From assembly GCA_965220465.1 (NCBI GenBank), contig CBDCPZ010000022.1, positions 124,001 to 188,000 on the forward strand: 64,000 nt of DNA. The letters run 5' to 3'. Numbering within the stretch: the stretch's first letter is position 1; every line of letters begins with the position of its first letter. The notes beneath the pieces were generated by a model that did not search any database, was not told the DNA's origin, and saw nothing but the letters and a program-made list of their open reading frames with translations. The stretch comes from JAHDHW01 sp965220465. Lineage in GTDB: Bacteria; Bacteroidota; Bacteroidia; Chitinophagales; Saprospiraceae. A program made the translations under genes and the position numbers. Below, in pieces: positions 36,204 to 44,579 of this stretch.

Positions 36204-37388
36204 ATGAGACTGTTAAAAACACTTCGCTTTATATTGCTCTTTTTTCCTTTTGCTATTTGTAGCCAAACCGTTCAGGAAAATCTGCAATATATCAATAATC
36301 AATTTGAGCAATTCAACAAATATCAAACTTCCTTTGATGTAGATGAAGTTTCCAAAAAAATTATCTGTCGTGATAAATTTGGAATGTATTCCGCCTATTT
36401 AAAAGACATTAAAATAAAAAAAGATGAATCGGAAGCCAGTCTTGAAATCTTTTGCATCGATGAATCGAAATGTATTTCATCGTTAAAAAAAGACGGACGC
36501 AAAGGATCTGATTTTTCAAATTATTCAATGGAACTTTCAAAAGACAGGATTCTGGTTTCAAATGTAGACACCGTTTTGGATAAGTTTTCAAAGATCAGAA
36601 AAGCTGTTTTGGAAAACGATATTGATACTTCTAATGCTCAAAATAGCCACTTAATTGCCGAAGTCGAACATCAGCTTCATAAATTAAATTCCATTTTTCT
36701 GGAGCATTCCCATTACCAAAATATTTGGTCCTTTGATTGGGAAAATCAACATTTGATTGGAAGAACTGAAACCTGCGAAGTGCGGATTGCAATCTCAAAT
36801 GTTACGATTGAATTTTACGAAAAAGAAAACCAGCAAAAATTCCGATATGGTTTTGTCATTAAATCCACTGGTTCCGACATCACTGAAAAATGCCCCAGTT
36901 TTGAAGACTATGTTTCTAAAACTTATGAATATGTTGACCGTTTCGATTTTGCAGAAGAAGCGATTCATTCTATCAAAACCATTCAACGCTTAGTTTCTGG
37001 TAAAAACGAGCCTCCTTCAACAATTGCCCCCACAAATACAATCGATCAGCAACTCAGTTATATCAACAATCAATTTAAAAAGTACAATGCTTTTAATACC
37101 CGCTTTTTTGTTGATTTAAAAAATATGGAACTAATCTGGATTCAGGATTTTGGAGAATCCCGTGCTCCAATTAACGATATTGATTTCAAAGCTGATTATG
37201 AAAATGGTTGGATAATCATTTTTTGTAAAAACAAGAGTTTAAAATGTATTTCTTTTGCTAATCCGGGCGGAACAAACTTTCAATATACCGAATACTCCAT
37301 GTCCTTAAAAGAAAATGATGAGACTATTGCTCACATGGACAAGATCATCAAAAAATTCAGAAAGTTGCAAAAGGAAATAATTAATTGA
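36204..37388 (+). CDS. Exported protein of three related domains, unknown family
   Basis: From ATG 36204 (signal peptide LRFILLFFPFAICSQ) it is 394 residues, and it consists of three similar units of about 110-120 residues. Each begins with a helix such as NLQYINNQFEQFN, HQLHKLNSIFLEHS or QLSYINNQFKKYN. A strand of the type FDVDxxxK or WDFENQ comes next, then a conserved Cys/Ser-rich strand and a closing helix (DKFSKIRKAVL, EAIHSIKTIQRLV, DKIIKKFRKLQKE). Units 1 and 3 are closest. It is the last gene of the MoxR/DUF58 run, 67 bases after DUF58. An upstream ATG at 36156 would add 16 unlikely residues. Not a recognised family. Confidence 0.7.
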   Translation: MRLLKTLRFILLFFPFAICSQTVQENLQYINNQFEQFNKYQTSFDVDEVSKKIICRDKFGMYSAYLKDIKIKKDESEASLEIFCIDESKCISSLKKDGRKGSDFSNYSMELSKDRILVSNVDTVLDKFSKIRKAVLENDIDTSNAQNSHLIAEVEHQLHKLNSIFLEHSHYQNIWSFDWENQHLIGRTETCEVRIAISNVTIEFYEKENQQKFRYGFVIKSTGSDITEKCPSFEDYVSKTYEYVDRFDFAEEAIHSIKTIQRLVSGKNEPPSTIAPTNTIDQQLSYINNQFKKYNAFNTRFFVDLKNMELIWIQDFGESRAPINDIDFKADYENGWIIIFCKNKSLKCISFANPGGTNFQYTEYSMSLKENDETIAHMDKIIKKFRKLQKEIIN

Positions 37389-39390
37389 TTACCTCAAACT
37401 CAGTGCGACGATTATTCTGGCGGCCTTCGGGTGTATCGTTGGTGTCAATCGGCATCGTTTCACCAAAGCCTTTATATTCTAAACGATTTTCATCAATGCC
37501 TCCAGAAATTAAATAATCGTGTACTGCTTTTGCGCGAGCATCAGAAAGTTGCAAATTGTCTTCGTCAGAACCAACATTATCTGTGTGGCCATTGAGCTGT
37601 ATTCGGAGCGTGGCATTTTCTTTCAGCAATTTTTTTAAGCGATTAAGCTCCGTAATTGATTCTTGCCGCAAATCCGCTTTGGCTGTTTCAAAAAAAACAT
37701 TTTTTAAAATGATTGGTTTTGATTTTGGTAATCCGTTGTCTGCCGTTGCTGTTGGATCAGGAATTGGTTGTAATCCAATATTCAAAATATATGGCTCACT
37801 TAAGCTGGTTTTCTCTGCCAGGGAGAAGTTTTCAGAGTGAAAAAGGTATTTTTCTTTTGAAACGTTAAGACTGTAATTTTTTCCCATGGGTAAACAAACC
37901 AGAAACTCACCGTCACTATCCGTTTTTGAGGAAACATGAATATTCCCTGTTGATAAATCAACAAATTCAACCTCCGCTATTAGTTTTTCAAGGCTTACAA
38001 TATCATATACATTTGCCTTTACATAAGTCACTGGCTGAGGCCGTGCTTCAGGGTATAATTCAAATTTATAGATATCTGTTTGACTACCCCGTGTAAACTC
38101 GCCAAAAACTGCTTTATCGCCAGGAGAATTAAAATCCCGGTCTGAGGAAATAAAGGCTGTTTTTCCATCCAAGCTAACGATGAGAGAAACTTCACTTTCT
38201 TTTGTATTAATAGGAAAGCCAAGGTTTTTGGGTTCTCCCCAACTACCATCACCTTGTTTTCTTACTACAAAAAGATCATCTGACCCCATTCCAGGTAAGC
38301 CCGTTGAGCTATAAAACATAGTCTGGCCATCCGGATGGATAAAAGGTGACCGTTCAACTCCTGATGAATTAATCTTGTTTCCCAGGTTTACAGGTTCTCC
38401 CCAACTACCATTCACCTTCCGACGACTCACCCAAATATCACTTTCTCCAAAGCCTCCAGGTCTGTTAGAAGCAAAATAAATTTCTCTTCCATCTGCGGAC
38501 AAAGAAGGTTGCGATTCCCAGCTAGAACTATTTATTGTGGCGCCGATATTCTTTGCCGGAGTCCATTGTCCGTTTTTCTTTTCTGAATAAAAAATGTCGC
38601 ATTTGCCATATCCACTTCGGCCACCACAATCTGTAAAAACAATCATTTTCCCATCAGCTGATACGTTATGTGCTCCTTCATTTTCATGAGTGTTAAGAGC
38701 AAATATGGGCTCACCTTTTCGCCATTCGCCATTAATTTTTTGGCTATAATAAAAATCCTCGTGCTGCGCGATTCCTAATTCTTTATCTTCCCAAATAACT
38801 GTTGTATAAACCAACGTTTGTCCATCAGCTGTAAGTGAAGGAAGGTACTCATATTTATCTGTATTAATATTTAGGCCTAAATTTATCGGTTCGAAAGGGA
38901 CTGGGTTATTGAGTGCTTCATCAATCAACCGACAGCTTTTTGCTTGATAATCTGCTTTTATTATAAGTGTTTCATTCTTTGAACCTGATTCAAGATATTG
39001 TTGGAAATAACTGGCAGCTTCGTCGTATTTTCCGAGTTGTTTTTTGGTAATTGCTAGCGTGTAATAAACTTTTGGATTATAATTTGGGTCAATTTCTAAA
39101 ACTTTTTGAAACCCGATTTCAGCATTTTCATAACTTTTTAACTCATAATTCATTGCAGCCCATTGAATTTGTGCATCGATAAAAGTAGGATCTATTTTGA
39201 GTGCTTTCTCAAATTCATCTATGGCCTTTTCATTATTGTTTTGTATAACATAATCCATTCCTTTATCATAAAATTTCTTCGTTTTTCCGGTTACTGTTTT
39301 GCGTGTTGTATAATTTGGTTGTGCAATTACACTTCCGGTAAATAAAAGAATCGTTGAAACCAATAAAATTTTGATCACCATAAAACGCAT
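37381..39390 (-). CDS. TPR-PD40-CRD-OmpA envelope protein, PorE-like
   Basis: A 669-residue exported protein (signal ending GSVIAQ). The order is: TPR repeats (residues about 30-150); a PD40/WD40 propeller (about 170-440, with YLPSLTADGQTLVYTT, SADGREIYFASNRPGGFG and HPDGQTMFYSSTG); a carboxypeptidase-regulatory-like domain (about 450-530); and an OmpA peptidoglycan-binding domain (about 560-669: NGHTDNVGSDEDN, LSDARAKAV, NNRRTEF). This order and length match PorE, a T9SS component of Porphyromonas, but Bacteroidota carry several paralogues, so only PorE-like is claimed. It overlaps the convergent three-domain gene by 8 bases. Confidence 0.85.
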   Translation of the reverse strand: MRFMVIKILLVSTILLFTGSVIAQPNYTTRKTVTGKTKKFYDKGMDYVIQNNNEKAIDEFEKALKIDPTFIDAQIQWAAMNYELKSYENAEIGFQKVLEIDPNYNPKVYYTLAITKKQLGKYDEAASYFQQYLESGSKNETLIIKADYQAKSCRLIDEALNNPVPFEPINLGLNINTDKYEYLPSLTADGQTLVYTTVIWEDKELGIAQHEDFYYSQKINGEWRKGEPIFALNTHENEGAHNVSADGKMIVFTDCGGRSGYGKCDIFYSEKKNGQWTPAKNIGATINSSSWESQPSLSADGREIYFASNRPGGFGESDIWVSRRKVNGSWGEPVNLGNKINSSGVERSPFIHPDGQTMFYSSTGLPGMGSDDLFVVRKQGDGSWGEPKNLGFPINTKESEVSLIVSLDGKTAFISSDRDFNSPGDKAVFGEFTRGSQTDIYKFELYPEARPQPVTYVKANVYDIVSLEKLIAEVEFVDLSTGNIHVSSKTDSDGEFLVCLPMGKNYSLNVSKEKYLFHSENFSLAEKTSLSEPYILNIGLQPIPDPTATADNGLPKSKPIILKNVFFETAKADLRQESITELNRLKKLLKENATLRIQLNGHTDNVGSDEDNLQLSDARAKAVHDYLISGGIDENRLEYKGFGETMPIDTNDTPEGRQNNRRTEFEVIN

Positions 39391-39499
39391 AAGCAGAACA
39401 TTCTTGAGTTTTTACATTTAATAATTTGGTTGTCAGCCAATTAATTAATTCTATTCATAACGAGAATAATATCATTTTGTAACGCAATTATTAAAAAAA

Positions 39500-40600
39500 T
39501 CACGTTTTTTTAACGGAAAGCTTGCTATTCATAACCTCTGTTTGTTCACGAATAGACTCATTGTGAATACATTGTATAAAGGCATGCGCAAACTCTTTTG
39601 ACAATCCCGCTTCAATAGTTTTCATCACACGGCTATCAAATATCTCCGTCCAGCGGTTCATTTGAAGAATGGTAACACCGTTTTCTTTTTTGTACTTTCC
39701 GATCTCATTTACGACTTCCATTCGTTTTGCAATCAGTTGAATAACTTCAAAATCTATGTTGTCAATATCTAAGCGAAGTGCTTCCAGGTTTGCCAAAAAG
39801 TTAGGATTGTTGCCAATCGGATCTCTTTGGATTAGGCTTTTCAACAGCTTGCCTAAATCTTCCGGAGTTAATTGCTGGGCAGCATCGCTCAAGGCATGTG
39901 CAGGATCTATGTGAGATTCTATCATAAGTCCGTCAAATTCAAGATCTAACGCTTTTTGAGAAATATCCTGAATAAGAGATCTTTTGCCGCAAATATGGCT
40001 TGGATCACAAATAATTTCAAGCTCGGGGATTCTCCGTCGAAGTTCAATCGGGATTTCCCACATGGGTAAATTCCGATAAGGTTTGGGTTTATAAACTGAA
40101 AAACCACGATGAATTGCACCTATTTTGTTGATTCCAACTTTATAAAAGCGTTCGATTGCTCCAATCCACAATTCCAGGTCAGGGTTGACCGGGTTTTTAA
40201 CTAAAACAGGAATATCAACACCTCTCAGTGCTTCAGCAATTTCTTGAATTGTAAAGGGGTTGACACTTGTACGAGCACCAATCCAAAAAACATCGATCTC
40301 AGCTTTCAAAGCTAATTCAACGTGCTTTGTATTTGCAACTTCAATCGCAACAGGTAGATTTGTTCTTTTCCCCGCTGCTTTGATCCACGGCAAGCCCACT
40401 TCGCCAACCCCTTCAAAAGAATTGGGCCGTGTCCGGGGTTTCCATATCCCTGCTCTTAGCATTGAGGCTCCTTGCTTTGCTGCTCCCAGGCAGCTAAGCA
40501 TTACCTGGTCTTTGGTCTCGGCACTACAAGGGCCAGAAATCAATATCGGTCTTTGATCCGGAATATTGAAGCCCCAATTTTTAATTTGAATAATTTTCAT
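39500..40600 (-). CDS. Bifunctional DAHP synthase / chorismate mutase
   Basis: A 366-residue fusion. Residues about 15-260 are a short, type I-beta-like 3-deoxy-7-phosphoheptulonate synthase: ISGPCSAET, RAGIWKPRT, GARTSVNPF, KNPVNPD, IHRGFS and DPSHICGKR. Residues about 280-350 form an AroQ-type chorismate mutase (LRLDIDNIDFEVIQLIAKRM, VNEIGKYKK). The enzyme opens the shikimate pathway and also converts chorismate to prephenate, tying aromatic flux to Phe/Tyr synthesis. The gene starts 13 bases after a strong hairpin that follows the upstream TPR gene, so it may have its own promoter or be affected by read-through. Confidence 0.93.
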   Translation of the reverse strand: MKIIQIKNWGFNIPDQRPILISGPCSAETKDQVMLSCLGAAKQGASMLRAGIWKPRTRPNSFEGVGEVGLPWIKAAGKRTNLPVAIEVANTKHVELALKAEIDVFWIGARTSVNPFTIQEIAEALRGVDIPVLVKNPVNPDLELWIGAIERFYKVGINKIGAIHRGFSVYKPKPYRNLPMWEIPIELRRRIPELEIICDPSHICGKRSLIQDISQKALDLEFDGLMIESHIDPAHALSDAAQQLTPEDLGKLLKSLIQRDPIGNNPNFLANLEALRLDIDNIDFEVIQLIAKRMEVVNEIGKYKKENGVTILQMNRWTEIFDSRVMKTIEAGLSKEFAHAFIQCIHNESIREQTEVMNSKLSVKKT

Positions 40601-40612
40601 TTTATAAAATAA

Positions 40613-40647
40613 AAATGGTCATTAGCTAAAGTAACTAATGACCATTT
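40613..40647 (-). terminator. 13-bp perfect hairpin between TPR gene and DAHP synthase gene
   Basis: Perfect stem AAATGGTCATTAG / CTAATGACCATTT (40613-40625 and 40635-40647) with a 9-base loop. On the minus strand it is followed by TTTTTATTTTATAAAATG, the last bases being the DAHP synthase start. It lies 26 bases past the TPR stop codon. The T-rich tail supports a terminator for the TPR gene; with the start codon so near, attenuation is also possible. Confidence 0.65.
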
Positions 40648-40672
40648 CATAAAAAAGTTTATTATTTAAAAT

Positions 40673-41692
40673 TTAAGCGTACTCTTTAATAAGTTTGCCC
40701 GCTTGAACAGAGCCTAATTTGGCAGCTTGTTGCCAATCTTTCATAAACCCGGTTTTGCCAGCTTTCTTTCGGGCAATACCACGATATAAAATCTTTTCAG
40801 ACTCCGTAATTTTATCATTGCCTTCTTGCATTTTTAGAACTGATTCAAATACATTAAGGGCCTCTTGAAAATTCCCAGTTTCAAGCAAAACTTTTCCATA
40901 TTTGAATGAGACTCCCCTTTTTATTAAAAAATTAGGATCCTCAGACTTAAATTTTCTATTGGAAAAGAATTTTAAATCAGGTAATGCTCCCGTGTAATCA
41001 TTCAACTTCAAGTGACAGTCTGCTTTTAAGCGCCGAGCCGCCCAATAAATTGGTTGGAGTGGAATTGATTTTTTAATTGCTTCTTCCAAGTCTGCGATGG
41101 CCGCTTTATAGTCTTTGTTTTGAATCTGTACTTTAGCTCTTCCAAAATAAGGTTCAGGATGGCCAAATGCAAAATCAATACTTTTTGTAAAGTCATACAT
41201 TGCGTCATCGTAATTCTTAAGCATCAGATTGACCTGGCCCCGACGTTCATACGCCAAAGCATGACGTTCATATTTTTCAATTGCCTTACTCAATGCTTGC
41301 TTTGCTTCATCTTCTTTTCCACTTTTCTCCATTAAGTCACGCCCTTTTAGATACGCCTGCACCGCTCCTTTGTCGCTTCGAGGTTCAACAATCCCGTGGT
41401 GGAGTATTTTTCCGTCTTCTGTCATCCAGGCAACAAAATGCCCAGCCACTGCGAACTGAGCAATATATTCCAATAAGCTGAAAGTGTTTTTCCAGCTTTT
41501 TTCCGTGCCATGAGTGATAAATCTTGGAACATCAAGTGAAGAAGTAGCTTCATCGAAAATATCTTCTTCGACGAGGAGTACGTCAGATTTATAATAGTTC
41601 TCAACGCGATGTTGATACATCTTGATAACCTTAGCGAAGCTTTTTGGGCTACCAAATTCTAACCGGCCTTTAAAAATAGTCTTGTAAGTCAT
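40673..41692 (-). CDS. Tetratricopeptide repeat protein
   Basis: A 339-residue soluble protein. Residues 1-110 have no recognised motif. From about 115 onward there are TPR helices with the usual pattern (ALAYERRGQVNLMLKNYDDA, PYFGRAKVQIQNKDYKAA, FKYGKVLLETGNFQEA). There is no signal peptide, so it probably acts in the cytoplasm as a binding scaffold. The N-terminal segment has a domain-like stretch (FAVAGHFVAWMTEDGKILHHGIVEP) that I cannot name. A strong hairpin follows the gene. Partner unknown. Confidence 0.75.
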   Translation of the reverse strand: MTYKTIFKGRLEFGSPKSFAKVIKMYQHRVENYYKSDVLLVEEDIFDEATSSLDVPRFITHGTEKSWKNTFSLLEYIAQFAVAGHFVAWMTEDGKILHHGIVEPRSDKGAVQAYLKGRDLMEKSGKEDEAKQALSKAIEKYERHALAYERRGQVNLMLKNYDDAMYDFTKSIDFAFGHPEPYFGRAKVQIQNKDYKAAIADLEEAIKKSIPLQPIYWAARRLKADCHLKLNDYTGALPDLKFFSNRKFKSEDPNFLIKRGVSFKYGKVLLETGNFQEALNVFESVLKMQEGNDKITESEKILYRGIARKKAGKTGFMKDWQQAAKLGSVQAGKLIKEYA

Positions 41693-42262
41693 TTTGCTGC
41701 AATTTGAGGAATTAACAAATCTTGTTATTTCGAGAATTGTCCTGTTTAATTCTCTTTTGAGTGTAGTTCCTCAAGTTTTGTTTTTGATCCGTCAGATTGT
41801 TTGATCAGGTTGCGCACTAAACTAATTTCCTAATTCAATTTAGCATTTACGTTTTCCTAAATCTATTATACACGCTGTCCTCTCAAAAATGTTTTAGAAA
41901 CAGTTTTCTCAATGAATTCAATATAAAAATAGTATGATCGTTGATGGGATTTTTTCTCGAAAAGAGAATAAGAAACAAAGTTCGTTATTTTTTTGGGATT
42001 TTCAAAGTTTTTTAAGAGCTTGCGCGGTTTTTTTCGAAACATTTATTTATTCTTAATATAACTCAACCAGTCTAATACAGGTAATTAAAAATAAATTATT
42101 GAAATCCAATTGATTGCATCATACTAATTTATCTATGACTATAACAGGTTGTTTAAAAAAAAGTTCCGCCTTATTTTACTGAATTTTCAATTATTAATTA
42201 TCACAAAAGACAAAAATTTGTGGCAATTATTAACCTTTTTCGAAATTAAAACAACTCCCTTT
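41693..42262. other. 570-base intergenic region
   Basis: Very AT-rich, without a convincing reading frame or RNA gene. A small hairpin, GAGAATT-N9-AATTCTC, lies at 41732-41754, followed by TTTT on the plus strand; it is upstream of the minus-strand TPR gene and its role is unclear. Otherwise nothing recognised. Confidence 0.4.
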
Positions 42263-43285
42263 TCAAACCCAAACTTTGCATCCTTCCGTACAATTTGTAC
42301 AAATGTCAATTTGGTCCCGGCCTTTGAGTAAACGTAAACGGAAGGTTTGATAAGATTCGTTTTGCCAAAGCGATTTAAAAGAAGATTCTTTCAAATCTCC
42401 GAGACGATGCGTAGCATCTTTATCAAAACAACAAGGGACAACCAATCCGTCCCAGGTGATTACGCACGAGTGCCATAACTTCCAACAATGGTTTAGCAAT
42501 TTGTTTTTGACTTTGAATGTACCGTCATCCTGTTTTTGGTATCTGGCATATTTCTCAATTGTAGGAATTAACGGGTTTCCATTTTCATAATCATACACCT
42601 GTGCAGATTTTAGTTTTACCTCATCAATACCAATCTTCTCGGCAAGTTGGTAAATTTCAGGTATTTGGTGCTCATTTGGCCGGACTACCAAAAATTGAAA
42701 AATAATATGGGGTGTTTTTGATCCAAGCTTCTTTTTCCACTTAACCACGTTTTCAGCTCCTTTCAATACACTTTCCAGTTTCCCGGCGATTCGATAATTT
42801 TCGTAAACCTCCTGAGTCGTCCCGTCAACTGAAATGATTAATCGATCCAGGCCCGATTCTATTGTTTTTTTAGCATTTTCGTCATTCAAAAAATGCCCGT
42901 TTGTCGATGTGATTGTATAAATACCTTTTCGGTTAGAATATTTCACCATGTCCAAAAACCTCGGATTGATAAAAGGTTCCCCTTGAAAATAAAAGATGAG
43001 ATAAATCAAATCTTTCGAAATTTCATCGATTGTATTCCTGAAAAAATCTTCTTTCAAATTCCCTGTTGGCCTCGAAAAAGCACGTAGTCCGCTCGGGCAT
43101 TCTGGGCATCGAAGGTTGCAAGCTGTTGTAGGTTCTATTGATACTGTAAAAGGCATTCCCCATTGTTTGGCTTCACCCGTCCATTTAGTGTAAAAAAAGG
43201 AAGACAGGACCTTCACAGCGTTCCATATTCGGCGGGGTGTTAGTTTTGAAATAAAATTGATGCTGTCAGTTAAATATATTTTCAT
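42263..43285 (-). CDS. Radical SAM/SPASM domain protein
   Basis: A 340-residue enzyme. The radical SAM cluster motif CxxxCxxC is in TTACNLRCPECPSG (about residue 55), with the nearby GEP motif (FQGEPFINP) and the Ser/Thr region IISVDGTTQEVYENYR. A SPASM-type auxiliary cluster region follows: CWKLWHSCVITWDGLVVPCC, with later Cys residues in CTNCTEGC. SPASM enzymes modify peptides, anaerobic sulfatases or other substrates using 5'-deoxyadenosyl radicals. No precursor peptide gene or sulfatase is adjacent, so the substrate is unknown. Confidence 0.9.
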   Translation of the reverse strand: MKIYLTDSINFISKLTPRRIWNAVKVLSSFFYTKWTGEAKQWGMPFTVSIEPTTACNLRCPECPSGLRAFSRPTGNLKEDFFRNTIDEISKDLIYLIFYFQGEPFINPRFLDMVKYSNRKGIYTITSTNGHFLNDENAKKTIESGLDRLIISVDGTTQEVYENYRIAGKLESVLKGAENVVKWKKKLGSKTPHIIFQFLVVRPNEHQIPEIYQLAEKIGIDEVKLKSAQVYDYENGNPLIPTIEKYARYQKQDDGTFKVKNKLLNHCWKLWHSCVITWDGLVVPCCFDKDATHRLGDLKESSFKSLWQNESYQTFRLRLLKGRDQIDICTNCTEGCKVWV

Positions 43286-43663
43286 TAATTTCTTTAAATA
43301 GAATCTTTTTTCTTTTGATATAAGCGTTCAGTTAAAACTTCGGAAGATTGATTATTTTAGAATACGATTAAATTTGCCATCATTTTCACAATAAAATAAT
43401 ATCAATACATTTTTTTTTCATCTAAATGTTTCATCTAAAAAAAAATTAACTTACTTTTATAGCAACCTGGCATTCATATGCTTTGTTAAACCCATCCCTT
43501 ACAACCTTTTTAGCGGAGTTTGATATTTCGACTACAATAACAGGAACTCAAAGCACATCATTATTTTCTACCAATCTCAAGTTATTTCAATCAATAATTG
43601 GGAAAGGTAAAACATCATAAGTTATTTTACAATTCGACGGAAAGAATACTTCTGACCATTTGT
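43286..43663. other. Intergenic region upstream of pth
   Basis: About 380 bases of AT-rich spacer with no convincing gene or RNA, ending at the hairpin at 43664. Confidence 0.4.
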
Positions 43664-43700
43664 AAAAAGGGGCGCTTCTTATTTGAAGACGCTCCTTTTT
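43664..43700 (+). terminator. Terminator-like hairpin with no obvious upstream plus-strand gene
   Basis: AAAAAGGGGCG-CTTC pairs with GAAG-(A)-CGCTCCTTTTT around a short loop, giving about 15 paired bases with one mismatch and a bulged A. It has A/T flanks and is followed by TTTTT on either strand. The nearest plus-strand upstream gene ends 7 kb away. It may end a small unannotated transcript or insulate pth. Confidence 0.5.
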
Positions 43701-43777
43701 CGCATCATGATCTTTCATACGATTGAACCATTTCATATTTTTAATAGTTTATTTCAAATCTTAAAAAACCGATTGCC

Positions 43778-43785
43778 TACCTTTG
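43778..43785 (+). promoter_or_regulatory. Bacteroidota -7 element (TACCTTTG) for pth
   Basis: Exact TAnnTTTG match, 28 bases before the pth start codon. The context TACCTTTGCGGC is typical of Bacteroidota promoters. Confidence 0.5.
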
Positions 43786-43813
43786 CGGCAATTATAATGA
43801 TTACAATTAATTT

Positions 43814-44425
43814 ATGTTTAATTGGTTTAAAAAGTTTTTCAAAAAACACGAACCTGACCCTATGAAATATTTGGTTGTTGGCCTCGGTAATATGGGCGCA
43901 GATTATGACAATACACGGCATAATATTGGTTTTGATGTCGTGGATTATTTGGCAAAAGAATTTGAAGTCGAATTTCAAAACGATCAATTGGGAGATATCG
44001 CTGAATTTCGTCATAAAGGCCGCATCATTGTCTTGTTAAAACCTTCAACTTATATGAATTTAAGTGGCAAAGCGGTGAGATATTGGTTGCAAAAAAAGAA
44101 AATCCAAAAAGAAAATTTATTTGTAATTGTTGATGACCTCAACTTGCCTTTAGGGAAACAAAGGTTACGTGCCAAAGGTAAAGATGGCGGTCATAATGGC
44201 TTGAAAAGCGTTGATCAAATGCTTGGTGGCAATCATTATGCTCGTCTTCGCATTGGAATTGGTAATGAATTTTCAAAAGGGAGGCAGGTTGATTATGTCT
44301 TGGGGGAATGGACTTCCGAAGAAAATGAACAGCTTCCTGAAATCATTAAATTTGCTGCTGAAGCTGTCAAAAATTTTGTAACAATTGGAATAGAAAGGAC
44401 AATGAATTTTTTCAACAAAAAGTAG
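43814..44425 (+). CDS. pth: Peptidyl-tRNA hydrolase
   Basis: A 203-residue protein. The core begins at an internal Met near residue 17 (MKYLVVGLGNMG). It continues with YDNTRHNIGFDVVD, containing the conserved Asn and His, then KPSTYMNLSGKA, VIVDDLNLPLG and KDGGHNGLKS. It frees tRNA from dropped peptidyl-tRNAs. The first 16 residues (MFNWFKKFFKKHEPDP) are an amphipathic Lys/Phe extension before the usual start. The internal ATG at 43862 is an alternative start, but the upstream one fits the promoter spacing better. Confidence 0.95.
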   Translation: MFNWFKKFFKKHEPDPMKYLVVGLGNMGADYDNTRHNIGFDVVDYLAKEFEVEFQNDQLGDIAEFRHKGRIIVLLKPSTYMNLSGKAVRYWLQKKKIQKENLFVIVDDLNLPLGKQRLRAKGKDGGHNGLKSVDQMLGGNHYARLRIGIGNEFSKGRQVDYVLGEWTSEENEQLPEIIKFAAEAVKNFVTIGIERTMNFFNKK

Positions 44426-44579
44426 TTTTTAGTTGATTGTATTGCCTCTTTATAACTTACAAGGTTCCTTTCACTGATTTTTGTTGAACTACTTAACTTT
44501 ATATCATCGCGCACCAATCAATCTAACTTCTCGTTCGTATTTCGTAATTTGCTAGCTTACCGTTCAATAAATTTTTATC

